64,000 bases of DNA from Aldehydirespirator sp965248735. GTDB lineage: Bacteria > Actinomycetota > Acidimicrobiia > Acidimicrobiales > Aldehydirespiratoraceae. A program made the translations under genes and the position numbers. This document shows positions 8,964 to 16,966 of the stretch, piece after piece. A model generated the notes under the pieces. It was not told the DNA's origin and made no database searches. It saw nothing but the letters and a program-made list of their open reading frames with translations. Where the stretch lies: contig OZ252146.1 in NCBI GenBank assembly GCA_965248735.1, forward strand, positions 2,542,001 to 2,606,000, in the 5' to 3' direction. Numbering within the stretch: position 1 is the first letter of the stretch; every line of letters starts with the position of its first letter.

Positions 8964-9611
8964 ATGGCCACTCCGATGTTCGCGCTCCAGTCGGTGCTGC
9001 TGCCCGGCTCGCCTTTGCCGCTGAACGTCTTCGAGCCCCGCTACCTGACCATGCTCGACACCGTCACGGGGGGCGACGGGGAGATGGGCGTGGTGCTGAT
9101 CGAGCGGGGACGCGAGGTCGGGGGCGGCGATGTGCGGTGCGACGTCGCCACCATGGCCCGCGTGGTCGAGGCCCGGCGGTTGGCGGACGGGAGGCTGCTG
9201 GTGATGGCACTGGGGGACCGTCGCGTCCGGGTCCGGCGGTGGCTTCCCGACGATCCTCATCCCTGGGCCGAGACCGAGGACTGGCCCGACGAGCCCGAAG
9301 CCGCTTCGTCTCGCACCGCAGAGTTGATCGCGGAGCTCACCGGGCTCGTCTCGGAGGCCCGCAGCCTGGCCCTCCTCCTGCAGTCGGGACCGTTGGCAGC
9401 AGCCGAGGCTTCCGCACTCGGGCCCGTCGATCTCGGCCGCGACCCCTCCCAGGCGGCCTACGGGGCCGCGGCCCTGGCCCCTCTCGGACCGCTCGACCGG
9501 CTCGAGGTTCTGAGCACCCCGGGCGCCGGCGAGAGGCTCGCGGTCGCGCGGCGCCTCGTGGCCGACGCCACCGAGTTGCTGCGGGCTCGGATCGAGCTCG
9601 GCAGCGGGTAG
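8964..9611 (+). CDS. LON substrate-binding domain protein
   Basis: 215 residues that correspond to the N-terminal domain of Lon protease without ATPase or protease parts. The typical pattern PLNVFEPRYLTML is present near residue 20. Stand-alone LON-domain proteins are common in actinobacteria; their role is poorly defined and may be substrate recognition. It starts 18 bases after the dacB-like stop and is probably cotranscribed with it. Confidence 0.85.
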   Translation: MATPMFALQSVLLPGSPLPLNVFEPRYLTMLDTVTGGDGEMGVVLIERGREVGGGDVRCDVATMARVVEARRLADGRLLVMALGDRRVRVRRWLPDDPHPWAETEDWPDEPEAASSRTAELIAELTGLVSEARSLALLLQSGPLAAAEASALGPVDLGRDPSQAAYGAAALAPLGPLDRLEVLSTPGAGERLAVARRLVADATELLRARIELGSG

Positions 9612-9645
9612 CGTCAAGAGTCCACCGACCGTGGAGGACCCAGCT

Positions 9646-9969
9646 TTGGCACGCAGGCAGGGCGTAGCAGAAGTCGTGGACCTGGTGAAGGCCTACGTCC
9701 GCCAAGAACTGCTGGGACCGCTCCAGGGCGCGGGCCGGTGGGTGTCGATGGGACTGGCCGGGAGCGTGGCGCTAGTCGTGGGGCTGCTGCTGCTGCTGCT
9801 ATCGCTGCTGCGGGCACTGCAATCCGAGACCGGGACCGTCTTCGTCGGGAGCCGTTCGTGGATTCCCTACCTGATCGTGGTCGTCGCGCTCGGCGCGGTG
9901 ATAGCGCTGCTGTTGCGCCAGGTCGGCAAGCGGGGCCTGGGAGGCCGAGCGGATAGGAGCAATTCATGA
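9646..9969 (+). CDS. small membrane protein, phage-holin-superfamily-like (Actinobacterial Holin-X type)
   Basis: About 107 residues with two hydrophobic segments (roughly 30-55 and 70-90) separated by a short loop. It resembles the actinobacterial holin-X/phage_holin_3_6 family, which are host membrane proteins of unknown role. I chose TTG at 9646 because a GGAGG (9633-9637) lies eight bases before it; the GTG at 9631 would contain that site in its own coding sequence. It heads a cluster of three small genes. Confidence 0.65.
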   Translation: MARRQGVAEVVDLVKAYVRQELLGPLQGAGRWVSMGLAGSVALVVGLLLLLLSLLRALQSETGTVFVGSRSWIPYLIVVVALGAVIALLLRQVGKRGLGGRADRSNS

Positions 9970-9979
9970 GGTCTTTGAG

Positions 9980-10192
9980 GTGAGCGAGGAATCGGAGCGG
10001 ATCACCCGCGACTCGCTGGAGGGCGCCCTGCGCGACCTGCAGGCCGACATCGACCGCGACACGCAGCCGATGCTGGTCAGGGTGGCCTACGGCGCGGCCG
10101 CGGCCGCGGCCGTCCTCGTCGCGCTGGCCTACGTGATGGGCCGCAGGGCGGGCCGGCGCCGCAGGACCGTCGTGGAAGTAAGGCGGGTCTGA
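9980..10192 (+). CDS. small single-span membrane protein (DUF3618-like)
   Basis: 70 residues starting at GTG. An acidic N-terminal helix (residues 1-30) precedes one membrane segment (about 35-53) and an Arg-rich tail. This layout resembles DUF3618 proteins, which commonly sit beside holin-X-like genes. It follows the previous gene by 11 bases and precedes the next by 4. Function unknown. Confidence 0.6.
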   Translation: MSEESERITRDSLEGALRDLQADIDRDTQPMLVRVAYGAAAAAAVLVALAYVMGRRAGRRRRTVVEVRRV

Positions 10193-10195
10193 CCG

Positions 10196-10423
10196 GTGGG
10201 ACTCGTCGGCGGACGGGCCGCGGGCGCCTGGATCACCCGCCAGGCGGTGCGCCGCGGCCTGCTCGGCAGCTCGAGGTTCTGGTTCGCGGCCTTTGTTGCC
10301 GGGAGCGCGGTCAGGCTGGCACGACGGGCGATGGGACCCCGGGAGCCCTCGACGGTGCTGTCGGAACGGCTGGAGCCCGGGACCGGGATCGAGATCCGGC
10401 ACGTCAGACCGGACGACGGCTGA
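10196..10423 (+). CDS. hypothetical small protein
   Basis: 75 residues from a GTG start. It has a weakly hydrophobic middle segment (FWFAAFVAGSAVRLA) and a basic first half. The frame is supported by position: it directly continues the two preceding small membrane-protein genes. I do not recognise the family. Confidence 0.5.
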   Translation: MGLVGGRAAGAWITRQAVRRGLLGSSRFWFAAFVAGSAVRLARRAMGPREPSTVLSERLEPGTGIEIRHVRPDDG

Positions 10424-10448
10424 TCGTCCTGGCAGCCACACTGCTCGG

Positions 10449-10691
10449 ATGCGAGTCGTGCTGCGAAACCCGACCAGGGAGCTGGAGGTGGAGGGACCGG
10501 TGACGGTGCGCGATCTCCTCGAGAGGCTCGGTCTGAACCGCGAGTCGCATCTGGTGATCTGCGACGGCCAGCTGGCGCCCTGCGAGCGGTGCGGGACGCC
10601 CACCGACGCCGGTGTGTGCGCCTTCTGCCGTCTCACCGAGCGTGCCACCGCCGCGGCGCCAGTGCGCTTCGTGTCCCGCTCGCGTTCATGA
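10449..10691 (+). CDS. ThiS/TtuB-like ubiquitin-fold protein with C-terminal zinc motif
   Basis: 80 residues. Residues 1-40 match the beta-grasp start of ThiS/MoaD/TtuB sulfur carriers (VRDLLERLGLNRESHLVICDG). The usual last strand and GG tail are missing. Instead there is CERCGTPTDAGVCAFCRL, a Cys4 pattern that resembles the C-terminal zinc ribbon of the CTU1/TtuA tRNA-thiolation enzymes. The stop overlaps the trmI start as ATGA. In Thermus, 2-thiolation of tRNA position 54 (TtuA/TtuB) and m1A58 by TrmI are linked, so a tRNA role is a reasonable inference; without a GG tail it is unlikely to be a thiocarboxylate carrier itself. Confidence 0.7.
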   Translation: MRVVLRNPTRELEVEGPVTVRDLLERLGLNRESHLVICDGQLAPCERCGTPTDAGVCAFCRLTERATAAAPVRFVSRSRS

Positions 10692-11464
10692 CCGGGCGGC
10701 CGCTCGAGCCTGGTGAGCCGGTCCTGCTCGTCGACCGCAAGAGCCGCCGCTACCTGTTCGACCTGGCCGAGGGCAAGGAGTTCCACACTCACACCGGGGT
10801 GATCCCCCACGACGACATCATCGGAGGGTCCGAGGGCGCGAGGGTGCGGTCCTCGCGGGGGGCCGCGTTCCTCGTGCTACGCCCCACCCTGGCCGACGCG
10901 GTGCTCAAGATGCCGCGAGGCGCCCAGGTCGTCTACCCGAAAGACATCGGACCGATCCTCATGCTGGCCGACATCTTCGGCGGCGCGAGGGTGCTGGAGG
11001 CCGGAGTCGGCTCCGGGGCGTTGTCGATGGCGCTGCTGCGGGCCGGCGCCGTCGTGACGGGCTACGAGCTGCGCGAGGACTTCTGCAAGCGGGCCCGGGC
11101 CAACGTCGAGCGCTTCTGCGGCACCGAGGCGCTGGAGAGGTACCACACCCAGCTGCGCGACGTCTACGAGGGGATAGACGAGACGGGTCTCGATCGGATA
11201 GTGCTGGATCTCCCCGAGCCGTGGCAGGTGGTTGCCCACGCCGCCCGCGCGCTTCGCCCGGGCGGGATCCTGCTCTCCTACACGCCGAGCACTACTCAGG
11301 TCCAGCGACTACGCCGGGTGCTGGAGGACTCGCCGTTCGACCTGCACGACACCGTGGAAGTGCTCCAGCGAGGGTGGCACGTCGAGGGGGCCGCGGTGCG
11401 ACCGAACCATCGCATGGTGGCCCACACCGGCTTCCTGACGGTGAGCCGGCTGACGGTCTCGTGA
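10688..11464 (+). CDS. trmI: tRNA (adenine-58-N1)-methyltransferase
   Basis: SAM-dependent enzyme that methylates A58 in the T-loop of tRNA. 258 residues. The N-terminal TrmI domain starts near residue 5, and the SAM site EAGVGSGALSMAL and the catalytic-region motif LDLPEPW are present. The ATG start overlaps the preceding zinc protein gene by four bases, and the stop overlaps the following protease gene as GTGA, so the three are translationally coupled. In many actinobacteria trmI lies just upstream of the proteasome ATPase gene, which follows here after about 3.4 kb. Confidence 0.95.
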   Translation: MTGRPLEPGEPVLLVDRKSRRYLFDLAEGKEFHTHTGVIPHDDIIGGSEGARVRSSRGAAFLVLRPTLADAVLKMPRGAQVVYPKDIGPILMLADIFGGARVLEAGVGSGALSMALLRAGAVVTGYELREDFCKRARANVERFCGTEALERYHTQLRDVYEGIDETGLDRIVLDLPEPWQVVAHAARALRPGGILLSYTPSTTQVQRLRRVLEDSPFDLHDTVEVLQRGWHVEGAAVRPNHRMVAHTGFLTVSRLTVS

Positions 11465-12348
11465 CCCTGGGCCGGCGGGTCCTAGTCGGCGCGGCCGTCG
11501 CGGCCGCGGTCGTCGCGGCATCAGCCTGCGACCATGGGACACCGCCGGGCCGGGCCGAGGTCGCGCCGGAACTCGCCCCGCCCGCCCAGACGCCGACGGG
11601 CCCGCCCCCGGGCGATCCTGGTGATCCCGGCCCGGCCCCGGAGGACCGCAGCCCCGGCTCGACGTCTACTCGACCGCCGCTGGACGATCCGCCCGACCCG
11701 GGCCCCGTCCCCACCGACCACGGCTTCTCCGCCGCGGACCTGGCGACGGCGGTCGAGTCGTCGGTGAGGATCTTGGGGCTGTCGTGCAACATCCTGCGGG
11801 AGGGCAGCGGGTTCGCGGTGCGCGACGGCGACCTCGTGGTCACCAACGCTCATCTGCTGCGGGGGATGCACGAGCCGGAGGTGGAGCTGGCGGACGGTCG
11901 CGTGCTGCCCGCGACGGCGGTGGCCCTCGACGCGGTTAACGATCTGGCGGTGCTGCGGGTTCCGGGCGCCGGGCTGCGGCCGCTGCCTCTCAGCGAGAAC
12001 GTGCCCGACGGCACCGTCGGCGCGGTGCTGGCCTGGGAGGCCGAGGGCTCCCCCGACCCGACGCCGTTCCGCATCGACCGGCCGGTGACGGTGCTGACCG
12101 ACATCGTGGGCGGGGACGAGCGAATCGAGCGGCCCTCGTGGCTGTTGGCGGCCGATACCGAGGTGGGTGACTCCGGCGCTGCGCTGATCGCTACGGTCGA
12201 GGGCCGCACTACCGCGGTGGGCGTGGCCTGGGGCGCCTCGCGCCGCGGGGGCGGCGGGGTGAGCTACGCCACCCGGGCCGGCGCGCTCGCAGGGCTGCTC
12301 GCCTCGTCCGACCTCGACCAGCCGGCGGGAGTGCCCGACTGCCGCTGA
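11461..12348 (+). CDS. trypsin-like serine protease lipoprotein
   Basis: 295 residues. The N-terminal signal ends in the lipobox ASAC (Cys23), so the protein is probably a membrane-anchored lipoprotein on the outer face of the membrane. A Pro/Gly-rich linker (about 25-90) precedes a trypsin fold with His in TNAHLL, Asp in NDLAVLR and the serine in GDSGAALI. It starts at GTG overlapping the trmI stop. It resembles DegP/HtrA-like secreted proteases but no PDZ domain is present. Confidence 0.82.
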   Translation: MTLGRRVLVGAAVAAAVVAASACDHGTPPGRAEVAPELAPPAQTPTGPPPGDPGDPGPAPEDRSPGSTSTRPPLDDPPDPGPVPTDHGFSAADLATAVESSVRILGLSCNILREGSGFAVRDGDLVVTNAHLLRGMHEPEVELADGRVLPATAVALDAVNDLAVLRVPGAGLRPLPLSENVPDGTVGAVLAWEAEGSPDPTPFRIDRPVTVLTDIVGGDERIERPSWLLAADTEVGDSGAALIATVEGRTTAVGVAWGASRRGGGGVSYATRAGALAGLLASSDLDQPAGVPDCR

Positions 12349-12375
12349 GCCTCGATTCTCAGGCTGATCCGGCGA

Positions 12376-12712
12376 TCACGCGGGCGGCCGGTAGTCGACG
12401 TTGCGGTCCACGGCCATGAAGATGTCGTTCGCGATCGGATCGGCGAGTTCCTCGGCGAGGTGGCCCAAGAGTCAGCGTCACCCTCGCCGAGATGGCGGTG
12501 GGGGTGAAGCCGTGGTCGGCCAGGGCGACGAGCACGGCCTCGAACATGTTGCGCTGCTGTGCAGTGGGGCGCTGCTTGGCCATGAGCCAGAAGGCCAGCT
12601 CGCCGAAGGACACCTTCCCCAACAAGTCGTCGGCGAGGCTGTGGTCCAGCAGGGTGATGCTGCCGGCATCGGAAGCGCCGAGGCCGGTGCGGTAGGTGGT
12701 CGCCGAACTCAT
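12376..12712 (-). pseudogene. decayed citryl-CoA lyase/citrate synthase-like gene
   Basis: The first ~79 codons (12712 down to about 12476) read like the N-terminus of the small citrate-synthase-related citryl-CoA lyases: GLGASDAGSITLLDH, LADDLLGKVSFGELAFWL, then FTPTAISARVTL. The frame then switches, and the typical C-terminus (GHLAEELADPIANDIFMAVD... YRPPA) follows in another frame up to a TGA at 12376-12378. Roughly 170 central residues are missing, so the gene has an internal deletion joined out of frame. It lies next to a CoA-transferase gene with which such lyases are often paired. Confidence 0.8.
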
Positions 12713-12744
12713 TGACTGCTCCTGTCGATAGAGGCTGGCCGCGG

Positions 12745-13947
12745 CTAGCCGTCGGAGGCAGGAGCCGACAGCCAGGCGCGGATCTCGTCGCCGTGCTCTC
12801 CCAGAGCCGGGGGAGGCTGGTCGTAGCGCAGAGAGGCGTTGCCGAACCGGATGGGATTGCGCACCAGGTCCACCGCCCGGTCGCCGTCGCCGAGCGTCAC
12901 GCGAGGCTCAAGGCCGAGGCGCTCGGCCAACTCGATGCCCTCGCGGATGGAGTTGATGGGTCCGCACGGAACGCCCACCTCGTTGAGGGCCACGAAGAGG
13001 TCGTCGACGTTCCACTGCGCGACGGCCTCCATCAACACCGCGTGCATCTGGTCGCGGTTGCGGGTGCGGTCGGCGTTGAGCTTGAAGCGCTCGTCGGCGG
13101 CCAGCTCGCCGATGCCCAGGATCTCGCACAGCGACTTGAACTGGCGGTCGTTGGCCGCGGTGATGATCATGTCGCGGTCCTTGGCCGGGATCACCTCGTA
13201 GGGGTAGACGCTGGGGTGGGCGTTGCCCATCCGATGCGGCACCGTCCCGGAGGCGGCGTAGGCACCGCTCTGGTTCACCAGGCCCGACAATGCCGACGAC
13301 AGCAGGTTCAGCTCCACGAGTTGGCCCTCGCCGGTGATGCTGCGGTGGCGCAGCGCGGCCAGGATGCCGATGGTGGCGTGGAGCCCGGTGATGACGTCGA
13401 ACACCGAGATGCCGGCCCGGAAGGCCGGGCCGTCGGGATCGCCGGTGAGGCTCATCAGCCCCGACACGGCCTGCACCACCAGGTCGTAGCCGGGCAGCCC
13501 GGCGCCTTCGGCCGTGCCGAAGCCGCTGATCGAGGCATAGATCAGAGCCGGGTTGATGGTCCGGGCGCGGTCGTAGTCGAGCCCGAACTTCGCCAATGCT
13601 CCCGGCTTGAAGTTCTCGATCGCGACATCAGCCCGCCGGAACAGCTCATGCACCAGCGCCACGTCGTCGGGGTCGCGGAAGTCCATGACGATCGACCGCT
13701 TGTTGCGGTTGATGGACATAAAATAAGTTGATATGCCGTCCTTGTCCGGCGGGGTCCAGGCCCTTGTGTCGTCGCCCCCCGCGCTCTCCACTTTTATGAC
13801 GGTGGCCCCCAGATCGGCGAGGAGCATGGTGCAGTACGGCCCGGCCAGCACCCTGGAGAGGTCGGCGACGAGGATCCCGTCGAGCGGGGCTCCCTCCGAC
13901 GGCGGTACCGCCGCTGGTGGGTCGAGGCCCGGCGCGTCCGATGTCAT
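12745..13947 (-). CDS. family III CoA-transferase (CaiB/BaiF)
   Basis: 400 residues. It moves CoA between carboxylic acids through an aspartyl intermediate. The family pattern LADLGATVIKVE is present near residue 45 and the catalytic aspartate lies in PGYDLVVQAVSG. I chose the ATG at 13947, which overlaps the stop of the preceding truncated MetE-like frame as ATGA; GTG at 13956 is an alternative. Its probable partner, a citryl-CoA lyase-type gene, is decayed downstream, so the original two-step pathway can no longer be complete here. Substrate unknown. Confidence 0.9.
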   Translation of the reverse strand: MTSDAPGLDPPAAVPPSEGAPLDGILVADLSRVLAGPYCTMLLADLGATVIKVESAGGDDTRAWTPPDKDGISTYFMSINRNKRSIVMDFRDPDDVALVHELFRRADVAIENFKPGALAKFGLDYDRARTINPALIYASISGFGTAEGAGLPGYDLVVQAVSGLMSLTGDPDGPAFRAGISVFDVITGLHATIGILAALRHRSITGEGQLVELNLLSSALSGLVNQSGAYAASGTVPHRMGNAHPSVYPYEVIPAKDRDMIITAANDRQFKSLCEILGIGELAADERFKLNADRTRNRDQMHAVLMEAVAQWNVDDLFVALNEVGVPCGPINSIREGIELAERLGLEPRVTLGDGDRAVDLVRNPIRFGNASLRYDQPPPALGEHGDEIRAWLSAPASDG

Positions 13948-14153
13948 GGCCTGCACACGGATCGGGCAACCGTCATGAGCTCAGAGACGAGGACGGCAGC
14001 CTCGATCGCCTCGCGCCTGAACTCCCGGTCGACCTTCCAGATGCCTCCGGCGCGTACCCGCGGTACCGCCTCGCCGACTAGGCGCTCGCGATCGACCAGC
14101 CAGCCGGGCTGGGGATAGCTGCCCATGACAGTTGTGGGCAAGAGCCCTTCCAC
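13944..14153 (-). pseudogene. N-terminal remnant of a MetE C-domain-like methyltransferase
   Basis: 69 codons. The first ~53 (LLPTTVMGSYPQPGWL, then RVRAGGIWKVDREFRREAIEAA) match the start of the cobalamin-independent methionine-synthase-like proteins of about 350 residues. After that the sequence departs and stops at a TGA that overlaps the CoA-transferase start. More than 80% of the enzyme, including the zinc site, is absent. Whether the short frame is kept only as a coupled leader for the CoA-transferase gene is open. Confidence 0.65.
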
Positions 14154-14220
14154 AACGACAGGACAGTCCGTTCAGGCCCGTCGAAGGGCGCCCAGCGAAG
14201 GCTTCAACTCCGGGACGGCC

Positions 14221-14454
14221 TCACACTTCGATGAAGATGCACTCCCCGGGGCACTCCTCGGCGGACTCGATCACGGCCTCCTCCTGGCCTGCGGGCACGA
14301 CGGCCAGCCCATCAGGGCCACCCGGATCCGAGAAGACATTGGCGTCCTCCACCACGTACGCGAGGCCGTCGTCGAGGAGAGTGAAGACGTCGGGGGCGAT
14401 CTCCTCGCACAAGCCGTCGCCCGTGCACAAATCCTGATCAATCCAGACCTTCAT
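14221..14454 (-). CDS. [3Fe-4S]-type ferredoxin
   Basis: 77 residues, acidic. The cysteine pattern C10-x5-C16 ... C68-x3-C72 (CTGDGLC and CPGEC) has a non-cysteine at the usual fourth position, as in the 3Fe-4S ferredoxins that serve cytochromes P450 and other oxygenases in actinobacteria. The ATG at 14454 begins the conserved MKVWID. No P450 gene is nearby, so the partner is unknown. Confidence 0.9.
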   Translation of the reverse strand: MKVWIDQDLCTGDGLCEEIAPDVFTLLDDGLAYVVEDANVFSDPGGPDGLAVVPAGQEEAVIESAEECPGECIFIEV

Positions 14455-14581
14455 GTCCTGGAGGCACCTCTCTCTAGCGGGACGGTGAATTGGGCCGGGA
14501 GCGCCCGCGTCTCGCAGCGGCTGACCACAGCATAGCGGGGCTGGAGTGCCAAGCCTGCCAACTCGGGGCCCGCGATGCCAA

Positions 14582-14617
14582 CACCCGCTCGAAAACCCCC
14601 AAGAGGCCGAGCGGGTG
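14582..14617. other. 10-bp inverted repeat upstream of the ferredoxin gene
   Basis: CACCCGCTCG (14582-14591) and CGAGCGGGTG (14608-14617) form a perfect 10-bp stem with a 16-base loop. It lies in the 448-bp gap between the ferredoxin and mpa genes. It could be an operator or a leader structure of the ferredoxin mRNA; no T-run follows on either strand. Confidence 0.45.
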
Positions 14618-14662
14618 GGGCGCAGTTCACATACGAAGTCAACGGGCGGTGAGCGAGGCCGT

Positions 14663-14702
14663 GGCCCGAGCGGCCCGTGAGCGCAGCGAACAAGAGCGGG
14701 AA
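14663..14702 (+). repeat. 40-bp dispersed intergenic repeat
   Basis: These 40 bases are the exact reverse complement of 63294-63333, and 38 of them recur again at 63340-63377. All three copies are intergenic. The remainder of this gap (14703-14902) shows a GAGGAGG ribosome site before mpa and a possible TATGGT box (14858 region), nothing else recognisable. Confidence 0.8.
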
Positions 14703-14902
14703 ACATGGTGCTTCGTCGCGAGGCATTGACACCTATCCGCGGGGCCTCCAAGGAAGCCAAATCCTCGTGACTGTCACCCATCCGCTCGGCCTCCAGGCTC
14801 GGCGTCTCCGAGGCGCCGTCCCGCGGAGGATGCACCCTGTGGCCCCGGTGCCGTCTATGGTGTCGCGAGATCCCGTCCGACCGACCAGCGAGGAGGTGAG
14901 CC

Positions 14903-16660
14903 GTGAGCGAGGGCGGCAGCGACGACTCGAAGCAGGACCTCGAACACCTGCGCCTGCTCGTCTCTGAGCTTGAGGGCGAGGTCGCCTCGCTGCGCCGCCG
15001 GCTCCACGACGCGCCCAAGCGGGTGCGCATGCTCGAGGAGCGCCTCGCCGACACCAAGGGCCGGCTGACCCAGGCCGTGTCCCAGAACGAGCGGCTCACG
15101 ACCATGCTCCGCGACGCCCGCGAGCACATCGGCTCCCTGCGCGAGGAGGTGGAGAAGCTCACGCAGCCGCCCAGCGGATACGGGACCGTGCTCGGCTGCA
15201 ACGACGACGGCACCGTCGACGTGCGCGCCGGCGGCCGCAAGATGCGGGTGGCGGTTCATCCCGACCTCGCCGAGGAACTGAAGGCCGGCGAGGAGGTCGC
15301 CCTAAACGAGTCGTTCAGCGTGGTTTTGGCCCGCCGGCCGGACCGCACCGGCGAGGTGGCGACGGTCAAGGAGCTGCTGCCCGGGGGCGACCGGGCGGTG
15401 GTGCTGGGCCGCGCCGACGAGGAACGGGTGGTGGAGTTGAGCGCGGCCGTCTCCGCGGGGCCGATCCGCAGCGGCGACAACGTGCTGATCGACTCTTCGG
15501 GGGACCTGGTGATCGAGCGCCTGCCCCGCCCCGAAGTGGAGGATCTCATCCTCGAGGAGGTGCCCGACATCAGCTACGACGACGTCGGCGGGCTCGACTC
15601 CCAAATCGAGCAGATCACCGACGCGGTAGAGCTGCCGTTCGTCCATCACGCCCTGTTCGCCCAGTACGACCTGCCCGCGCCCAAGGGTGTGCTGCTGTAC
15701 GGCCCGCCCGGCTGCGGCAAGACCCTCATCGCCAAGGCGGTGGCCAACAGCCTGGCCACCAAGGTCTCGGACCTGTCGGGCGACGCCAACGCCCGCAGCT
15801 TCTTCTTGAACATCAAGGGCCCGGAGCTGCTCAACAAGTACGTGGGCGAGACGGAGCGCCAGATCCGCCTCGTGTTCCAGAGGGCGCGCGAGAAGAGCGA
15901 GCAGGGCTGGCCCGTCATCGTGTTCTTCGACGAGATGGAGTCGCTGTTCCGCACCCGCGGCTCGGGGATCAGCTCCGACATCGAGTCGACGATCGTTCCC
16001 CAGCTGCTGGCCGAGATCGACGGGGTCGAGGCGCTGCGCAACGTCATCGTGATCGGGGCCTCCAACCGGGAGGACCTCATCGACCCCGCCATCCTGAGGC
16101 CGGGCCGCCTCGACGTGAAAATCAAGATCGAGCGGCCCGACGCCGAGGCCGCGGCGGCCATCTTCGCCCGCTACCTGGTCCCGACCCTGCCGATCGCGCC
16201 ACCGATGGTCGACACCATCGGCGGCGGCGACCCCGACAAGGCCGTGCGGGGCATGATCGAGCAGACCGTGGAGGACATGTACCGGCCCGCGGACGCCAAC
16301 CGGTTCCTGGAGGTCACCTACCAGAACGGTGACAAGGAGGTCATGTACTACCGCGACTTCGCCTCCGGGGCCATGATCGAGAACGTGGTGCGGCGGGCCA
16401 AGAAGCTGGCCATCAAGCGGGAGATATCGGGAGGGAAGCGCGGCATCGTCACCGCCGATCTGCTGGACTCGGTGCGCCAGGAGTTCAAGGAGCATCAGAA
16501 CCTGCCCAACACCGCCAACCCCGACGACTGGGCCCGCATCTCGGGCAAGAAGGGCGAGCGCATCGTGTTCTTGCGCACGCTGGTGTCGGGCGTTGACGAC
16601 GACGACCTCGCGTCCGGGGGACGCTCGATCGAGCGAGTGCAGACCGGCCAGTACCTGTAG
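14903..16660 (+). CDS. mpa: proteasome-associated AAA ATPase (Mpa/ARC)
   Basis: Hexameric ATPase that binds pupylated proteins, unfolds them and feeds them into the 20S proteasome. 585 residues: N-terminal coiled coil (about 10-85) that binds Pup, two OB folds (about 90-210), and an AAA domain with Walker A GPPGCGKT (267-274) and Walker B IVFFDEME. The C-terminus is GQYL, the tyrosine-containing motif that docks into the proteasome alpha ring. GTG start after GAGGAGG. The rest of the proteasome genes lie 6 kb downstream, separated by a transporter operon. Confidence 0.97.
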   Translation: MSEGGSDDSKQDLEHLRLLVSELEGEVASLRRRLHDAPKRVRMLEERLADTKGRLTQAVSQNERLTTMLRDAREHIGSLREEVEKLTQPPSGYGTVLGCNDDGTVDVRAGGRKMRVAVHPDLAEELKAGEEVALNESFSVVLARRPDRTGEVATVKELLPGGDRAVVLGRADEERVVELSAAVSAGPIRSGDNVLIDSSGDLVIERLPRPEVEDLILEEVPDISYDDVGGLDSQIEQITDAVELPFVHHALFAQYDLPAPKGVLLYGPPGCGKTLIAKAVANSLATKVSDLSGDANARSFFLNIKGPELLNKYVGETERQIRLVFQRAREKSEQGWPVIVFFDEMESLFRTRGSGISSDIESTIVPQLLAEIDGVEALRNVIVIGASNREDLIDPAILRPGRLDVKIKIERPDAEAAAAIFARYLVPTLPIAPPMVDTIGGGDPDKAVRGMIEQTVEDMYRPADANRFLEVTYQNGDKEVMYYRDFASGAMIENVVRRAKKLAIKREISGGKRGIVTADLLDSVRQEFKEHQNLPNTANPDDWARISGKKGERIVFLRTLVSGVDDDDLASGGRSIERVQTGQYL

Positions 16661-16671
16661 GTCGTCCGGGC

Positions 16672-16831
16672 ATGACTGCGGCAGCGTTCCGGCTGACGTG
16701 GGCGGTGGTCGCCGGGGCGCTGGTCCTCTCGGCCTGCGGTGGCGGGCAGGAGCAGGTGGGCGAGCCGGCAGGGCTCGGCCAACGCTAGCTGGCGCGACGG
16801 CGGGCTCATTTACGCTCCGCCGGCCCGTTGA
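16672..16831 (+). pseudogene. internally deleted amino-acid-binding lipoprotein gene (aapJ paralogue)
   Basis: An ATG at 16672 opens a 38-codon frame with a clean lipoprotein signal ending in LSAC, stopped by TAG at 16786-16788. In the next frame over, bases 16771-16831 encode GSANASWRDGGLIYAPPAR and stop, which matches the last 19 residues of the intact binding protein that follows (GSANAGWLDGGLIYAPPAR). The middle (~300 residues) is gone and the join is out of frame. The short lipoprotein might still be made, but it has no domain left. Confidence 0.82.
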
Positions 16832-16858
16832 CCCTGACTGGGGCTACGGGAACCGCCT

Positions 16859-16900
16859 TAATCATCGCAATAGTCGTCGGAACTATTGATGATTTTTGTT
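16859..16900 (+). terminator. rho-independent terminator
   Basis: ATCATC-GCAATAGT pairs with ACTATTG-ATGAT (about 16861-16891), a stem of 12-13 bp with one bulge, followed directly by TTTTTGTTT. It ends transcription after the mpa/deleted lipoprotein region and isolates the aap operon. Confidence 0.75.
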
Positions 16901-16966
16901 TGAAAAGGGCGGCGGCATTCAATACGGTGTCGCGGTCACTTCACGACGAGCCCATGGAGGGATCCT

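Noticed and set aside
6756..9617. Continuous minus-strand open frame upstream of tkt, which would make a 1,611-residue protein
   Set aside because: The extension is Gly/Arg/His-rich, has no domain pattern, and lies antisense to clear genes; tkt has its own GGAGG and GTG at 6755.
14455..15240. Long minus-strand frame continuing from the ferredoxin across the mpa start
   Set aside because: It is antisense to the coiled-coil coding part of mpa and lacks conserved content; the ferredoxin begins at its own ATG at 14454.
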